Part shown: positions 40,582-48,955 of the stretch, in pieces
Numbering within the stretch: position 1 is the first letter of the stretch
Layout of the letters: every line of letters starts with the position of its first letter
DNA from: JACVRW01 sp963813495
GTDB lineage: Bacteria; Actinomycetota; Thermoleophilia; Solirubrobacterales; Thermoleophilaceae
Assembly (NCBI GenBank): GCA_963813495.1
Contig: CAWEZC010000007.1
Span: 205,922 to 269,921 of the forward strand
DNA: 64,000 nucleotides
Reading direction: 5' to 3'
Notes under the pieces: generated by a model
What the model was told of the DNA's origin: nothing
Databases searched by the model: none
Seen by the model: only the letters and a program-made list of their open reading frames with translations
Translations under genes and position numbers: made by a program

Positions 40582-41367
40582 ATGCCTGAGTCCGAAACCA
40601 ATGAGGACGTAGGAATCCAGAGGGCGCAGAGCCGCTTCGAGCGCAGCGCCGCCGAGAAGATCAGGGACCGCAGCTTCCCGCTCGCGGTGCGCGGCTACGA
40701 CCGCCAGGCGGTGGAGTCGTTTCTCGAGGAGGTGGCCGGCCTGGTGAGCGAGCTCGAGGGCCGGCAGTCGCGCGAGACCGTCGTCCAGCGCGCGCTCGAC
40801 GAGGTCGGCGTGGAGACCGCCGGAATCCTGCAGCGGGCCCACCAGGCCGCTGACGAGATCGCAGTGCGCTCTCGCTCGCAGGCCGAAGGCCGCATTCAGC
40901 GCGCCGAGCGCGAGGCGGAGATCGTGCGCCGCCAGGCCGACGAGTATTCCGAGAAGGTCGTGGTCGACACCCAGCTGCTCTGGGAGGAGCGCCAGCGCCT
41001 GCTCGAGGACATCCGCCAGCTGGCCGACGAGGTCCTGGCCACGGCCGACGAAGCCGCCGAGCGGGTCAGCCTGCCCGAGGGTCTCGTGGAAGCGCCCCCG
41101 GTGGGAGGCCGGCCGGACGGCGTCGCGCCGCTGGAGGGGCCGATCGTTGCCGAGGGCGACATCGCCACCGACCCCGATGGCGAGATCGCTCCCGATCCCT
41201 CCGATCCGCCGACCGCGGAGGTCGAGCTCGACCTGCTTCCCGGCGGCGCCTCGATCCCCGAGGGCAACGGGACCGTTGACCCCCCGGCAGACGGTCCCGG
41301 CCCACGTCCGGCCGGCGAGGAGCCGACCGAGATACAGGCCGACGACGCTCGCCTATCGCGCGAGTAG
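40582..41367 (+). CDS. DivIVA domain protein
   Basis: The 261-residue protein has a DivIVA-type N-terminal membrane-targeting motif (IRDRSFPLAVRGYDRQAVES, about residues 31-50), a coiled coil to about 165 (VAGLVSELEGRQSRETVVQR onward), and an acidic tail rich in Pro, Gly and Asp to the end. DivIVA proteins recognise negatively curved membrane and place division or polar growth machinery. The ATG at 40582 is preferred over a GTG at 40468, since CATACT at 40569-40574 ends 7 nt before it and the 38 extra residues of the longer reading look random. A role with SepF in division is likely, though gliding or sporulation variants exist. Confidence 0.87.
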   Translation: MPESETNEDVGIQRAQSRFERSAAEKIRDRSFPLAVRGYDRQAVESFLEEVAGLVSELEGRQSRETVVQRALDEVGVETAGILQRAHQAADEIAVRSRSQAEGRIQRAEREAEIVRRQADEYSEKVVVDTQLLWEERQRLLEDIRQLADEVLATADEAAERVSLPEGLVEAPPVGGRPDGVAPLEGPIVAEGDIATDPDGEIAPDPSDPPTAEVELDLLPGGASIPEGNGTVDPPADGPGPRPAGEEPTEIQADDARLSRE

Positions 41368-41392
41368 GCGACGCGCGGATCGACGCAGCCGC

Positions 41393-41635
41393 CTAGAGCG
41401 GCGTCTTGCTGCGCCCCTTGCGGCCCGTCGCGGCGCTCTTGTTGGTGGCCTTGCGCGACGTGCCGAAGGACTTCGAGAACAGCTTCCCGATCGGACCGGG
41501 AGCCTTCCCGCCGACCGATTGGCCCACCCCGAGCGTGCGGTCCACGCCGCGCTGGGGGCCCCGTGACAGCCGCGGCACGAGGAAGGCCAGAATGAGCAGA
41601 ATGATGCAGACAGCGATGATTCCTCCAATGAGCAT
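41393..41635 (-). CDS. small single-pass membrane protein with basic tail
   Basis: An 80-residue protein starts with one membrane helix (MLIGGIIAVCIILLILAFLV) and continues with a basic, Gly- and Ser-rich tail (SRGPQRGVDRTLGVGQSVGG, then KSFGTSRKATNKSAA). Such small proteins with a PRLSR-HPQRGVD-like stretch are common and uncharacterised in Actinobacteria. The ATG at 41635 begins right at the helix; longer readings run upstream into the divergent gene. Confidence 0.72.
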   Translation of the reverse strand: MLIGGIIAVCIILLILAFLVPRLSRGPQRGVDRTLGVGQSVGGKAPGPIGKLFSKSFGTSRKATNKSAATGRKGRSKTPL

Positions 41636-41680
41636 GACTGTTCTGTACCCCTGGAAAGCGGTCTGACACACTCTTCGCGC

Positions 41681-42286
41681 ATGGCGAAGCAGAGGCAGAC
41701 GAAGATGCAGATGCAGGTGGGGGCGCTGGCCGCGATCCCTCAGCTGGAGTCGCGTACGGACGAGCAGCTGCAAAGCGAGTCCAAGCATCGCGTGGCCGCC
41801 AAGGCCATCCTGGGCGCTCGCGCAGCGGAGCGTTACGACGTCAAGGCGTCGCGCGCCTACTTCAACGAGGCGCTCGCCGGCTGCCATCCGCAGGAGCGGC
41901 CGGCGCTGCGGCAGATGATGAAGGCCTCGCTGGCGCTCGCCGAGCGCAGGCCGGACGAGCTGCGCGACGCGATGGAGAAGCTCGGCCAGGAGGCTCCCTC
42001 GGGGCGTCAGATGTTCATGCTGCGCGCGATGGGCCTGCTGATCCCGCCCCAGAGCGCGGGGATGGTGGCCCGGATTCGCGGAATCGCGCTCCTGATCCTG
42101 CTCGTGGTCCTGCTGTTGGCCATCGGCTTCGGCCTGGTTCAGCTGATCGCGCTGCCCTTCGGTGGCCTCGGGGTGGGCAGCTCAGTCTTCTTCGGCTTCC
42201 TCGTGATCGTGATCGCTCTGGGCGTGCTGGTGCTGCTCGGCCGGCGTCGCCAGGCCAAAGCGAGAGCCGCCCGCGGCGGCGGCTGA
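41681..42286 (+). CDS. two-helix membrane protein of unknown function
   Basis: A 201-residue protein with a soluble, helical N-terminal half (residues 1-125, including AKAILGARAAERYDVKASRA and a Met-rich stretch near 105-115) and two C-terminal membrane helices (about 133-155 and 165-188), ending in a basic tail. The helical half might form tetratricopeptide-like pairs, but no repeat is clear. The start is an ATG 45 nt from the divergent small membrane protein. Function unknown. Confidence 0.72.
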   Translation: MAKQRQTKMQMQVGALAAIPQLESRTDEQLQSESKHRVAAKAILGARAAERYDVKASRAYFNEALAGCHPQERPALRQMMKASLALAERRPDELRDAMEKLGQEAPSGRQMFMLRAMGLLIPPQSAGMVARIRGIALLILLVVLLLAIGFGLVQLIALPFGGLGVGSSVFFGFLVIVIALGVLVLLGRRRQAKARAARGGG

Positions 42287-42295
42287 CCCCGGCGC

Positions 42296-43054
42296 TCAGT
42301 TCAGAGCGGACGAGAGCCGGCGCCGGTGCTCGCGGGCCAGCGGGTGGTCGGCGCCGAGCTCGGTGAAGATCGCCACCATCACCCGGCGGATCAGGTCGCG
42401 CGCGTCCGGATCGGCCGCCGCAAGGCTGTCCTGGAACAGCTCGAGCGCCGTGGCGGTCTCGCCGCGATCCCAGGCCTCGAAGGCTCGCTGAAGCGCCGGA
42501 TCGCCCGCGAGCCGTGCTCGTGCCGCCAGGCCCTGGGCCACGAAGTCGCCGGGGGCTCCCTCGAGCAACTCGAGAGCCTCGTCGGTGTCACCGCGCAGCA
42601 GCAGCGCGCGGCCCAGGTCGCGCCGGGCGGTCGCGTGGGCGGGGTCGAGCTCGAGGGCCTCGCGCAACTCCTCCTCGCCCCCGCTCGCCACCAGCTCATC
42701 GGCCTCGGAGGGCACCAGGGAATCGAAGAAACGCTCGACCTCTGCCGGCGGCAGCGCACCGGTGAACTCGGAGACGACGCGCCCGTCGCGGAAGGCCTTG
42801 ACGGCTGGGATGCCCTGGATCTGGAAGCCGGCCTGCAGCTGGGGATTGCTGTCCACGTCGACCTTGGCCAGCTCGACCTTGCCGGCTCGTGCGTCCGCGG
42901 CGCGCTCGAGCGCCGGCGTGAGCTGCTTGCAGGGTTGGCACCAATCGGCCCAGAAGTCGACCACCACCGGCAGCTCGTGTGAGCGCTCGATCACGCGCTG
43001 CTCGAACTCGGCCTCGTCGACGTCGTAGACCGCGGGACTGGGATCAGGACTCAT
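42296..43054 (-). CDS. thioredoxin fused to TPR-like domain (CnoX-like)
   Basis: Residues 1-115 form a thioredoxin domain with the active site WADWCQPCKQL (CxxC present). Residues 125-252 form helical pairs of the TPR_20 type (LELDPAHATARRDLGRALLL, then LELFQDSLAAADPDARDLI). This layout matches the co-chaperedoxin CnoX, which protects substrates from oxidation and passes them to chaperones; in Actinobacteria it is often annotated only as tetratricopeptide thioredoxin. The ATG at 43054 lies inside the end of the cyclophilin gene (11-nt overlap), so the two redox and folding genes are coupled. Confidence 0.9.
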   Translation of the reverse strand: MSPDPSPAVYDVDEAEFEQRVIERSHELPVVVDFWADWCQPCKQLTPALERAADARAGKVELAKVDVDSNPQLQAGFQIQGIPAVKAFRDGRVVSEFTGALPPAEVERFFDSLVPSEADELVASGGEEELREALELDPAHATARRDLGRALLLRGDTDEALELLEGAPGDFVAQGLAARARLAGDPALQRAFEAWDRGETATALELFQDSLAAADPDARDLIRRVMVAIFTELGADHPLAREHRRRLSSALN

Positions 43055-43736
43055 CGACCGTCGCTTTCTCGAGAACTACGGTTTGAAGTGGGGTTCCGGC
43101 GCCTCCGCTGGCGGGGTCGCCGAGCTTGTCTATCGCCTTGGCCACATCCATGCCGCGCAGGACCTTGCCCAGCAATCCGTACTCGGGCGGTAGCCCTGCG
43201 TCGGGCGCGGTGACTATGTAGAACTGGCTGCCGGCCGTTCCCGGCGGTTCGGCGGCGGTCTTGGCCATGGCCACCACACCTTCGGTGTAGACGGCGTCGG
43301 ACGGCGGCACGTCGCGCACCGAGTAGCCGGGACCGCCGGTGCCGGTGCCGGTGGGGTCGCCGCCCTGGATCACGAAGCCGGGCACGATCCGGTGAAAGGC
43401 CGTGCCGTCGTAGAAACCGCTGCGCGCCAGGGAGACGAACGAGGCCGCGGTCTTGGGCGCCGTCTTCTGGTCGAGCCGGATCGTGATGTCGCCGCAGCTC
43501 GTGGCCAGCACGACGTCGAACACCTTGGCCGGGTCGAGTGCCTCGCTCGGCTTCTCGGCTCCGCCGTCGGGCTTGGGCTCGGGCGGCGCCACCTCGGCGC
43601 AGCCCTTCGTCTGGTCGGGCTCTTCGGCCTGGGCGGCCTCGCCGCCTCCACCCGAGGACTCGCTGTCGTCGTCGTCGCCGCAGGCTGCGAGCGTGAAGCA
43701 GAGAAGGCAGGAAAGCAGTGCGAGCGCCCGGAGCAC
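43044..43736 (-). CDS. cyclophilin-type peptidyl-prolyl isomerase lipoprotein
   Basis: The 230-residue protein has a lipoprotein signal with lipobox LAAC (Cys19), followed by an Asp/Ser/Gly linker and a cyclophilin domain (about residues 75-228). Conserved parts are ITIRLDQKTAPKTAASFVSL, YDGTAFHRIVPGFVIQGGDP and GSQFYIVTAP. It should catalyse proline isomerisation outside the cell membrane. The GTG start lies 8 nt after TAGCCT on the - strand, the mirror half of the promoter shared with the HAD gene. Confidence 0.92.
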   Translation of the reverse strand: MLRALALLSCLLCFTLAACGDDDDSESSGGGGEAAQAEEPDQTKGCAEVAPPEPKPDGGAEKPSEALDPAKVFDVVLATSCGDITIRLDQKTAPKTAASFVSLARSGFYDGTAFHRIVPGFVIQGGDPTGTGTGGPGYSVRDVPPSDAVYTEGVVAMAKTAAEPPGTAGSQFYIVTAPDAGLPPEYGLLGKVLRGMDVAKAIDKLGDPASGGAGTPLQTVVLEKATVDES

Positions 43737-43743
43737 TGAGCCG

Positions 43744-43750
43744 TAGGCTA
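43744..43750. promoter_or_regulatory. bidirectional promoter with a symmetric -10 heptamer
   Basis: TAGGCTA reads as TAGGCT on the + strand (43744-43749), 6 nt before the HAD GTG at 43756, and as TAGCCT on the - strand (43750 down to 43745), 8 nt before the cyclophilin GTG at 43736. The two starts are only 19 bp apart. No -35 stands out on either side. Confidence 0.6.
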
Positions 43751-43755
43751 GCGAC

Positions 43756-44568
43756 GTGCTCCTCTCGTCCCTGGCCCTGCGCTACGACCAGTTCATCCTC
43801 GATTTGGACGGTTGCGTGTGGATCGGCGACGAGCCCACCCCGGGCGCACTCGGCGCTCTCGACGCCCTGCGCGCGGCGGGCAAGAGCGTGGCCTATGCGA
43901 CCAACGATCCGCGCAGCGCCACCGAGGATTACGTGGCACGCCTGTGGAAGATCGGAGCCAAGGCGTCGCTGCGTGACGTGGTCACGGTGGGCGGAGCCGT
44001 CCAGCACCTCCTGGCCGAAACCCGGCGCGGCCGCACCGCCTTCGTGGTCGGCACCCCCGCACTGCGCAAGCACGTGACCGACGGCGGGCTGAAGGTGCTC
44101 AACGGCACCGACCTGGCCTCTCGCGCGGAGGTCGTGGTGGTCGGCGGCACGGAGGATCTCGTCTACAACGATCTGCGCTACGCCGCCCTGGCGGTGCGCC
44201 GCGGCGCAGACTTCCTGGCCACCGCGAGGGACCCCACCTACCCCCAGCCGGACGGCCTCTGGCCCGGCACCGGCGCCATCCTGGCGGCCGTCGAGGTGGC
44301 GAGCGGCCGTGAAGCGGAGATCGTCGGCAAGCCCGAACCCCAGCTGATGCTGACGGCCCTCGACCGCCTGGGCGAGGGACGCACCCTGGCGGTGGGCGAC
44401 CGGATCGACACCGACCTGGCAGCAGCAGCAGCCGCCGGCCTCGACTCCGCCCTCGTCCTGAGCGGGGGCGCGCGCCGGGAGGATGTCGACGGCCTGGAAC
44501 CACAGCCCGTGGCGGTGGCGGCGACGCTCGCGGAGCTGCTGGTGTCTGACGAGAAGTCCGCCCTATAG
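43756..44568 (+). CDS. HAD-superfamily IIA hydrolase (NagD-like)
   Basis: The 270-residue protein is a HAD phosphatase of subclass IIA. It has the nucleophile motif FILDLDGCVWIGDEPTPGA at residues 13-31, the C2 cap in the middle, and the later motifs VGKPEPQLML near 195 and AVGDRIDTDLAAAAAAGLDS near 214 with the Mg-binding Asp pair. Substrates of this group are small sugar or nucleotide phosphates, glycerol 3-phosphate or 2-phosphoglycolate. Its stop overlaps the 3' end of the convergent phosphatase-like gene. Confidence 0.92.
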   Translation: MLLSSLALRYDQFILDLDGCVWIGDEPTPGALGALDALRAAGKSVAYATNDPRSATEDYVARLWKIGAKASLRDVVTVGGAVQHLLAETRRGRTAFVVGTPALRKHVTDGGLKVLNGTDLASRAEVVVVGGTEDLVYNDLRYAALAVRRGADFLATARDPTYPQPDGLWPGTGAILAAVEVASGREAEIVGKPEPQLMLTALDRLGEGRTLAVGDRIDTDLAAAAAAGLDSALVLSGGARREDVDGLEPQPVAVAATLAELLVSDEKSAL

Positions 44569-45123
44569 ACGACCGAGTCGCCACCCACTCCCGGCCTGCA
44601 CCGGCGCCGCGGATACCGGCATCCGTGTCTCCAGAACGGCCGCGAACTCATCGCCCGTGACTCCCAGCAGCGCACACGCCTCCGGCGTGACACGCAGCCC
44701 GGCACGTGTGGCGTCCGCCAGGGCCAGGGCGGGATCCACCCCGCGTGCCTCGTGCAGATGGGCCGCGCAGACCGCGGCCACGAAGTCCGTCCAGCGGTTG
44801 CCGTGAACGGCCACCGCGCCCGCCGGCTTGAGACGCCGCCGCAGGACGGGCAGCAGCTCCTCCAGCGCCTCGGCACCCTCCTCGCTCGACGCCACCGGCA
44901 CGTGTTGCCACTCCAGCCCAGCCTCCTCGTATGCGGCGAGGTTATGCCGCGTGGTCATCGTCGAGATCACCAGCTTTACGCCGCGCGCCCTCAGGTAGGC
45001 GATCTCGGCGCTCCTGCGCTCCGGGCGGTGGCTCCGCCCGCCTCCCCCAGGCCGCTCGAGCGCGCACAGCTTGCGCGGCCGCGCCCACCAGATGTGCTTG
45101 GGCTCATGCAGGCAGAGTTCCAT
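44563..45123 (-). CDS. dual-specificity-phosphatase-like protein with a lost catalytic Cys
   Basis: The 186-residue protein has the layout of small dual-specificity phosphatases: EIAYLRARGVKLVISTMTT, then YEEAGLEWQHVPV, then LKPAGAVAVHGNRWTDFVAA in place of the HCxxGxxR(T/S) loop. The nucleophile Cys is Gly108 and the loop Arg is absent, so classic phosphatase chemistry is not expected. It could be a pseudophosphatase that binds partners, or a diverged family with another use. The ATG at 45123 lies upstream of the first conserved part. The C-terminal 50 residues are helical and unassigned. Confidence 0.7.
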   Translation of the reverse strand: MELCLHEPKHIWWARPRKLCALERPGGGGRSHRPERRSAEIAYLRARGVKLVISTMTTRHNLAAYEEAGLEWQHVPVASSEEGAEALEELLPVLRRRLKPAGAVAVHGNRWTDFVAAVCAAHLHEARGVDPALALADATRAGLRVTPEACALLGVTGDEFAAVLETRMPVSAAPVQAGSGWRLGRL

Positions 45124-45184
45124 GCCCGAAGAAGAGCGCGCCACGCGAAGTTCGCCCCCTCGACCCCGATATCCTGCGGCGGTC

Positions 45185-46006
45185 ATGTGCCGTGTGTTCG
45201 GCTGCGTAGCCGCTGAGCCGCTCTCCATCCGCCACGAGCTGATCGAGGCGGAGAACCCCCTGATCCGGCAATCCGAGGACCACGACTCGGGCTGGGGCAT
45301 GGCCGTGTACGACCACGCGGACGGCCGCGCTCCCCGGCTCGTCCGCTTCCCCGAGGCTGCCTACGCCGACGGCCAGTTCACGCGCGTCACCGAGGTCCGC
45401 GGCCGCATCTTCAACGTGCACGTGCGCCGCGCGACCATGGGTGATCTGCGCCTCGAGAACACCCACCCGTTCAGCCTCGACCGCTATACGTTCGGCCACA
45501 ACGGGACCGTGGTCGCCTACCCGCGTCTCCTCGACCCGGAGATGCGCCGCCCGCAGGGCGACACCGACTCGGAGCACCTGTTCAACCTGCTCATGCACAA
45601 TTACGACCCGGCCGAGCCGGCGGCCGGCCTGCGCCGCGCGATGCGCAGGACAGTCGAACGTTCGCCGTTCTCCGGCGTCAACGTGCTCTTCTCGGACGGC
45701 GAGAAGCTGTTCGCCTACAGGCTCGGCCTGTTCGAGCTCCACTGGCTGGCGCGGCCCGGGCAGCTCCTGGTTGCGTCCGAGAAGGTCACGGGCGAGGCCT
45801 GGCACAGCGTGGCCCAGGACGTGTTGCTCACGCTCGATCCGAAGGATCTAGAGGAGCCCCACGCCGAGCGCCTGCTCGGCGACGAGCTCGTGGAAAGAGC
45901 CCAGATCCGCACCATTGACAAGAATCCGCAGCTACGCGGAGCCGAGCGCGGAGCCGCCGCGGCGGAGCGAGCCAGAACGGCAGCATCAGCGGCGGCTGCC
46001 GAGTGA
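45185..46006 (+). CDS. class II glutamine amidotransferase (YafJ/EgtC-like)
   Basis: The 273-residue protein has an N-terminal nucleophile: Cys2 of MCRVFGCVAAEPLSIRHELI, exposed when Met is removed. Other Ntn-hydrolase marks are HDSGWGMAVYD near 44, VRRATMGDLRLENTHPF near 83 and FGHNGTVVAY near 108. Relatives include YafJ and EgtC, a gamma-glutamyl hydrolase of ergothioneine synthesis, but no other ergothioneine genes are here. TATCCT (45170-45175) ends 9 nt before the ATG. The C-terminal 25 residues are Ala/Arg-rich. Its stop overlaps the next gene by 4 nt. Confidence 0.88.
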   Translation: MCRVFGCVAAEPLSIRHELIEAENPLIRQSEDHDSGWGMAVYDHADGRAPRLVRFPEAAYADGQFTRVTEVRGRIFNVHVRRATMGDLRLENTHPFSLDRYTFGHNGTVVAYPRLLDPEMRRPQGDTDSEHLFNLLMHNYDPAEPAAGLRRAMRRTVERSPFSGVNVLFSDGEKLFAYRLGLFELHWLARPGQLLVASEKVTGEAWHSVAQDVLLTLDPKDLEEPHAERLLGDELVERAQIRTIDKNPQLRGAERGAAAAERARTAASAAAAE

Positions 46007-46878
46007 GCCGCAAGTTCGCGCTGCTGGCCAACCCGGCGTCCGCCGGGGGCAGGGCCCTCCGTGCGCTGCCGGCGGTGCACGCCACGCTCGACGGGCTGGG
46101 CGCCTGCCACCGGACGGTGATCACGCACAGCATCGAGCACGCCGCCGAGGAGGCGCGAAGCGCCGCAGAGAGCGGCGAGACGATCGTGGCCCTGGGCGGT
46201 GACGGCCTGCTGCGCCCGCTGGCCGGCGTGCTGAAGCACTCCGAAGCCGCGCTGGCGTTGATCCCCTGCGGCCGGGGCAACGACCTGGCGCGCGTGCTCG
46301 AGATCCCCACCGACCCGGCGGTCGCGGCTCGTGTCGCGGTGCAGGGCAGCGAGCGTTTGCTCGATGTGGCCAACGTGGACGGCACTCCCTACCTCGGGAT
46401 CGCCAGCTTCGGTTTCGATTCGGACGCCAACCGCATCGCCAACGACGCCAGGCTGATCCGGGGCAACGCCGTGTACCTGTACGCGGCCCTGCGCGCGCTG
46501 GTGGCCTGGCGGCCGGCACGCTTCATCTTCACGGTGGACGGCGAGCGGCACGAGCTCAGCGGCTATTCGGTGGCCGTCGGCAACTCCAAGGCCTACGGCG
46601 GCGGCATGTTCGTGCTGCCCCAGGCCGAGCTCGATGACGGCCGGCTTGACGTGATGGTCTCGAAGCAGGCCTCAAAGCTGACCTTCCTGCGCGAGTTCCC
46701 CAAGGTCTTCAAGGGGACTCACCTCGATTCGCCACACGTGGAGTTCGCGCGCGGCGAGCGAATCGAGCTCGCCTCCGACCGGCCCTTCGTGATCTACGCC
46801 GACGGTGACCCGATCGGGGCCACCCCCGCCAGCGTCGGTGTCGAGCCGCGCTGCCTGCGCGTCATCGTCCCGTCCTGA
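46003..46878 (+). CDS. diacylglycerol/lipid kinase (DagK family)
   Basis: The 291-residue protein belongs to the diacylglycerol kinase catalytic family: LLANPASAGGRALRALPAV near the N-terminus, the ATP-site motif VALGGDGLLRPLAGVL near residue 63, ALIPCGRGNDLARVLEIP near 84, and a C-terminal beta sandwich. Substrates range from diacylglycerol to sphingosine-like lipids and cannot be told here. GTG start overlaps the amidotransferase stop (GTGA), and the stop overlaps murT by 1 nt (TGATG). Confidence 0.92.
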   Translation: MSRKFALLANPASAGGRALRALPAVHATLDGLGACHRTVITHSIEHAAEEARSAAESGETIVALGGDGLLRPLAGVLKHSEAALALIPCGRGNDLARVLEIPTDPAVAARVAVQGSERLLDVANVDGTPYLGIASFGFDSDANRIANDARLIRGNAVYLYAALRALVAWRPARFIFTVDGERHELSGYSVAVGNSKAYGGGMFVLPQAELDDGRLDVMVSKQASKLTFLREFPKVFKGTHLDSPHVEFARGERIELASDRPFVIYADGDPIGATPASVGVEPRCLRVIVPS

Positions 46879-48233
46879 TGTTCCGGGCCGCCCGCAGCAT
46901 GGCCCGCCTCGCTCGGGCCGCGAGCCGCCGCCTTGGCCGCACGGGCGGCACCACCGCGCCCGGGCGGATGCTGTTGAGGCTCTCCCCCGGAGCCCTCGGA
47001 CGGATGGGAGGCGAGCTCGACGACGGCTCGCTGCTGGTGTCGGCCACCAACGGCAAGACCACCACCTCCGCGATGATCGCCGCAATTCTCGAGCGCGACG
47101 GCCGGCCGGTAGTCCACAACCGTGCCGGCTCCAACATGGCCTGGGGAGTGGCCACCGCGCTGCTCGACGCAGGCCGGGCTCCCCGCCAGCTCGGCCTCTT
47201 CGAAGTCGACGAGGCCTGGCTCCCGCGGGTGGCCCGCGAGCTACATCCCCGTCTGCTGCTGCTGGCCAACCTGTTCCGCGATCAGCTCGACCGCTACGGC
47301 GAGCTCGAGCTGCTGGCCGACCGCTGGCGGGAGGTCGTGGCCGAACTCGACGGCAGCGCCCGGTTCGTGCTGAACGCCGACGACCCACTGGTCGCCGACC
47401 TCGGGCGCGGGCGCCACGGAGTGACCTACTTCGGCCTCGAGGACGACTCCCAGACACTGCCGGCCATGCAGCACGCCGCCGACTCGAAGCATTGCCGCAA
47501 CTGCGGCCACCCCTACGAGTACGAGGCGATCTACCTGGGCCACATGGGCCGCTACCACTGCCCCAACTGCGGCCGCCGGCGACCGGCTCCTACGGTGGCC
47601 GCGAAGCGAATCGAGCTCGAGGGGATGTCCGGCTCGCGAATCGAGCTCAGCAGCGCCCAGGGCGATCTGTCGCTACACCTCCCTCTCCCCGGTCTCTACA
47701 ACGTCTACAACGCCCTGGCCGCTGCGGCCACCGCTCTCGAGCTGGGCCTGTCCCTGGCTACGGTGGGCGAGGCGCTGGAGGGCTTCGGTGGCTCGTTCGG
47801 GCGGGTGGAGACGATCCCCATCGCCGGCCGCGACGTCTCGATCCTGCTGATCAAGAACCCCGCCGGAACCAACGAGGTGCTGCGCACGCTCACCCTCGAG
47901 GAGGGTCAGCTCGACCTGTGGCTGGCTCTAAACGACAACATCGCAGACGGGCGGGACGTGTCCTGGATCTGGGACGCCGACTTCGAGGTGCTCGCAGGCC
48001 GTGTGCGGCGGGCAGTCTGTGCGGGCACGCGGGCGGAAGAGATGGCCCTGCGGCTCAAGTACGCGGGCATCGACGCCCGGATCGACGTCGAGCGCGAGCT
48101 CGGCCCTGCACTCGACGACGCCGTAGCAGGGGCCTCCGGGCGGCGGCTGTTTGCGCTGCCGACATACACCGCTCTGCTCGAGCTGCGCGACCTACTGGCC
48201 CGGCGCGGCCTGGCCAAGCGCTGGTCGGAGTGA
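46878..48233 (+). CDS. murT: lipid II isoglutaminyl synthase, MurT subunit
   Basis: MurT with GatD amidates the D-Glu of the stem peptide in lipid II. The 451-residue protein has the Mur ligase ATP motif VSATNGKTTTSAMIAAIL near residue 57, LLLANLFRDQLDRYGE near 130, and a MurT-specific four-Cys zinc ribbon (CRNC at about residues 206-209 and CPNC at about 227-230). The C-terminal DUF1727-type domain includes IKNPAGTNEVLRTL and the LNDNIADGRDVSWIWDADFE block. The usual partner gatD is not directly adjacent; a methyltransferase gene lies between. Confidence 0.94.
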   Translation: MFRAARSMARLARAASRRLGRTGGTTAPGRMLLRLSPGALGRMGGELDDGSLLVSATNGKTTTSAMIAAILERDGRPVVHNRAGSNMAWGVATALLDAGRAPRQLGLFEVDEAWLPRVARELHPRLLLLANLFRDQLDRYGELELLADRWREVVAELDGSARFVLNADDPLVADLGRGRHGVTYFGLEDDSQTLPAMQHAADSKHCRNCGHPYEYEAIYLGHMGRYHCPNCGRRRPAPTVAAKRIELEGMSGSRIELSSAQGDLSLHLPLPGLYNVYNALAAAATALELGLSLATVGEALEGFGGSFGRVETIPIAGRDVSILLIKNPAGTNEVLRTLTLEEGQLDLWLALNDNIADGRDVSWIWDADFEVLAGRVRRAVCAGTRAEEMALRLKYAGIDARIDVERELGPALDDAVAGASGRRLFALPTYTALLELRDLLARRGLAKRWSE

Positions 48234-48955
48234 TCGACCGGCGCATCATCTGGCACGACGTCGAGAACGGCTCGTATGCGGCCGACCTCGAGCTGTGGCG
48301 CCGCCTGGCCGCGGAGGCTGCCGGCCCGGTGCTCGACCTGGGCGCGGGCACCGGGCGCGTGGCGCTCGAGCTCGCCGAGGCGGGGCACGAGGTCACTGCG
48401 CTCGAGCACGATCCCATGCTCCTCGACGAGCTCGGGCGTCGTGCCCGCGACCTCGGCCTGAGCATTGCCCGCTGGCACGTGAACGCCCGCAGCCTGACGC
48501 CGATCGAGCGCTTCACGCTCGTGATCGCGCCGATGCAGTTCGTGCAGATCATGGGCGGTGCGGTGCAGCGCGCACAGCTGCTGGCGCGCGTTGCCGCCTG
48601 CCTCCAGCCCGGTGGCGTCTTCGCCGCCGCCATCTCCGATCTCGACGACGCCGTGGCCGCGGAAGACGCCGAGCCGCCGCTGCCCGACGTCGCCCAGCGC
48701 AGGGGCTGGGTCTACTCGAGCCTTCCACTCGACGTGCGCCCTGAGCCCGGCGGCGTGGCGGTCGAATGGCTGCGCCAGGTCGTCTCCCCCGCGGGCGAGC
48801 TGACCGAGGAACGCCACACGGTGGAGCTCGACTCGCTGTCGCCCGGCCAGCTCGAACGCGAGGCCGCCGCCCAGGGCCTGCGGCCCGAGGCGCGCCACCA
48901 CGTCGCCCAGACGGAGTCCTACATCGGCAGTACGGTGATCACATGCCGGCGCTGA
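48230..48955 (+). CDS. class I SAM-dependent methyltransferase
   Basis: The 241-residue protein has a Rossmann methyltransferase core: PVLDLGAGTGRVALELAEAG near residue 32 (motif I), VTALEHDPMLLDELGRRA (motif II region) and a middle part with APMQFVQIMGG, then strands with LQPGGVFAAAI. The substrate is unknown. It lies exactly between murT and gatD, overlapping murT by 4 nt and gatD by 13 nt, so it is translated together with the lipid II amidation enzyme. A link to lipid II or polyprenol modification is only a guess from context. Confidence 0.88.
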   Translation: MIDRRIIWHDVENGSYAADLELWRRLAAEAAGPVLDLGAGTGRVALELAEAGHEVTALEHDPMLLDELGRRARDLGLSIARWHVNARSLTPIERFTLVIAPMQFVQIMGGAVQRAQLLARVAACLQPGGVFAAAISDLDDAVAAEDAEPPLPDVAQRRGWVYSSLPLDVRPEPGGVAVEWLRQVVSPAGELTEERHTVELDSLSPGQLEREAAAQGLRPEARHHVAQTESYIGSTVITCRR

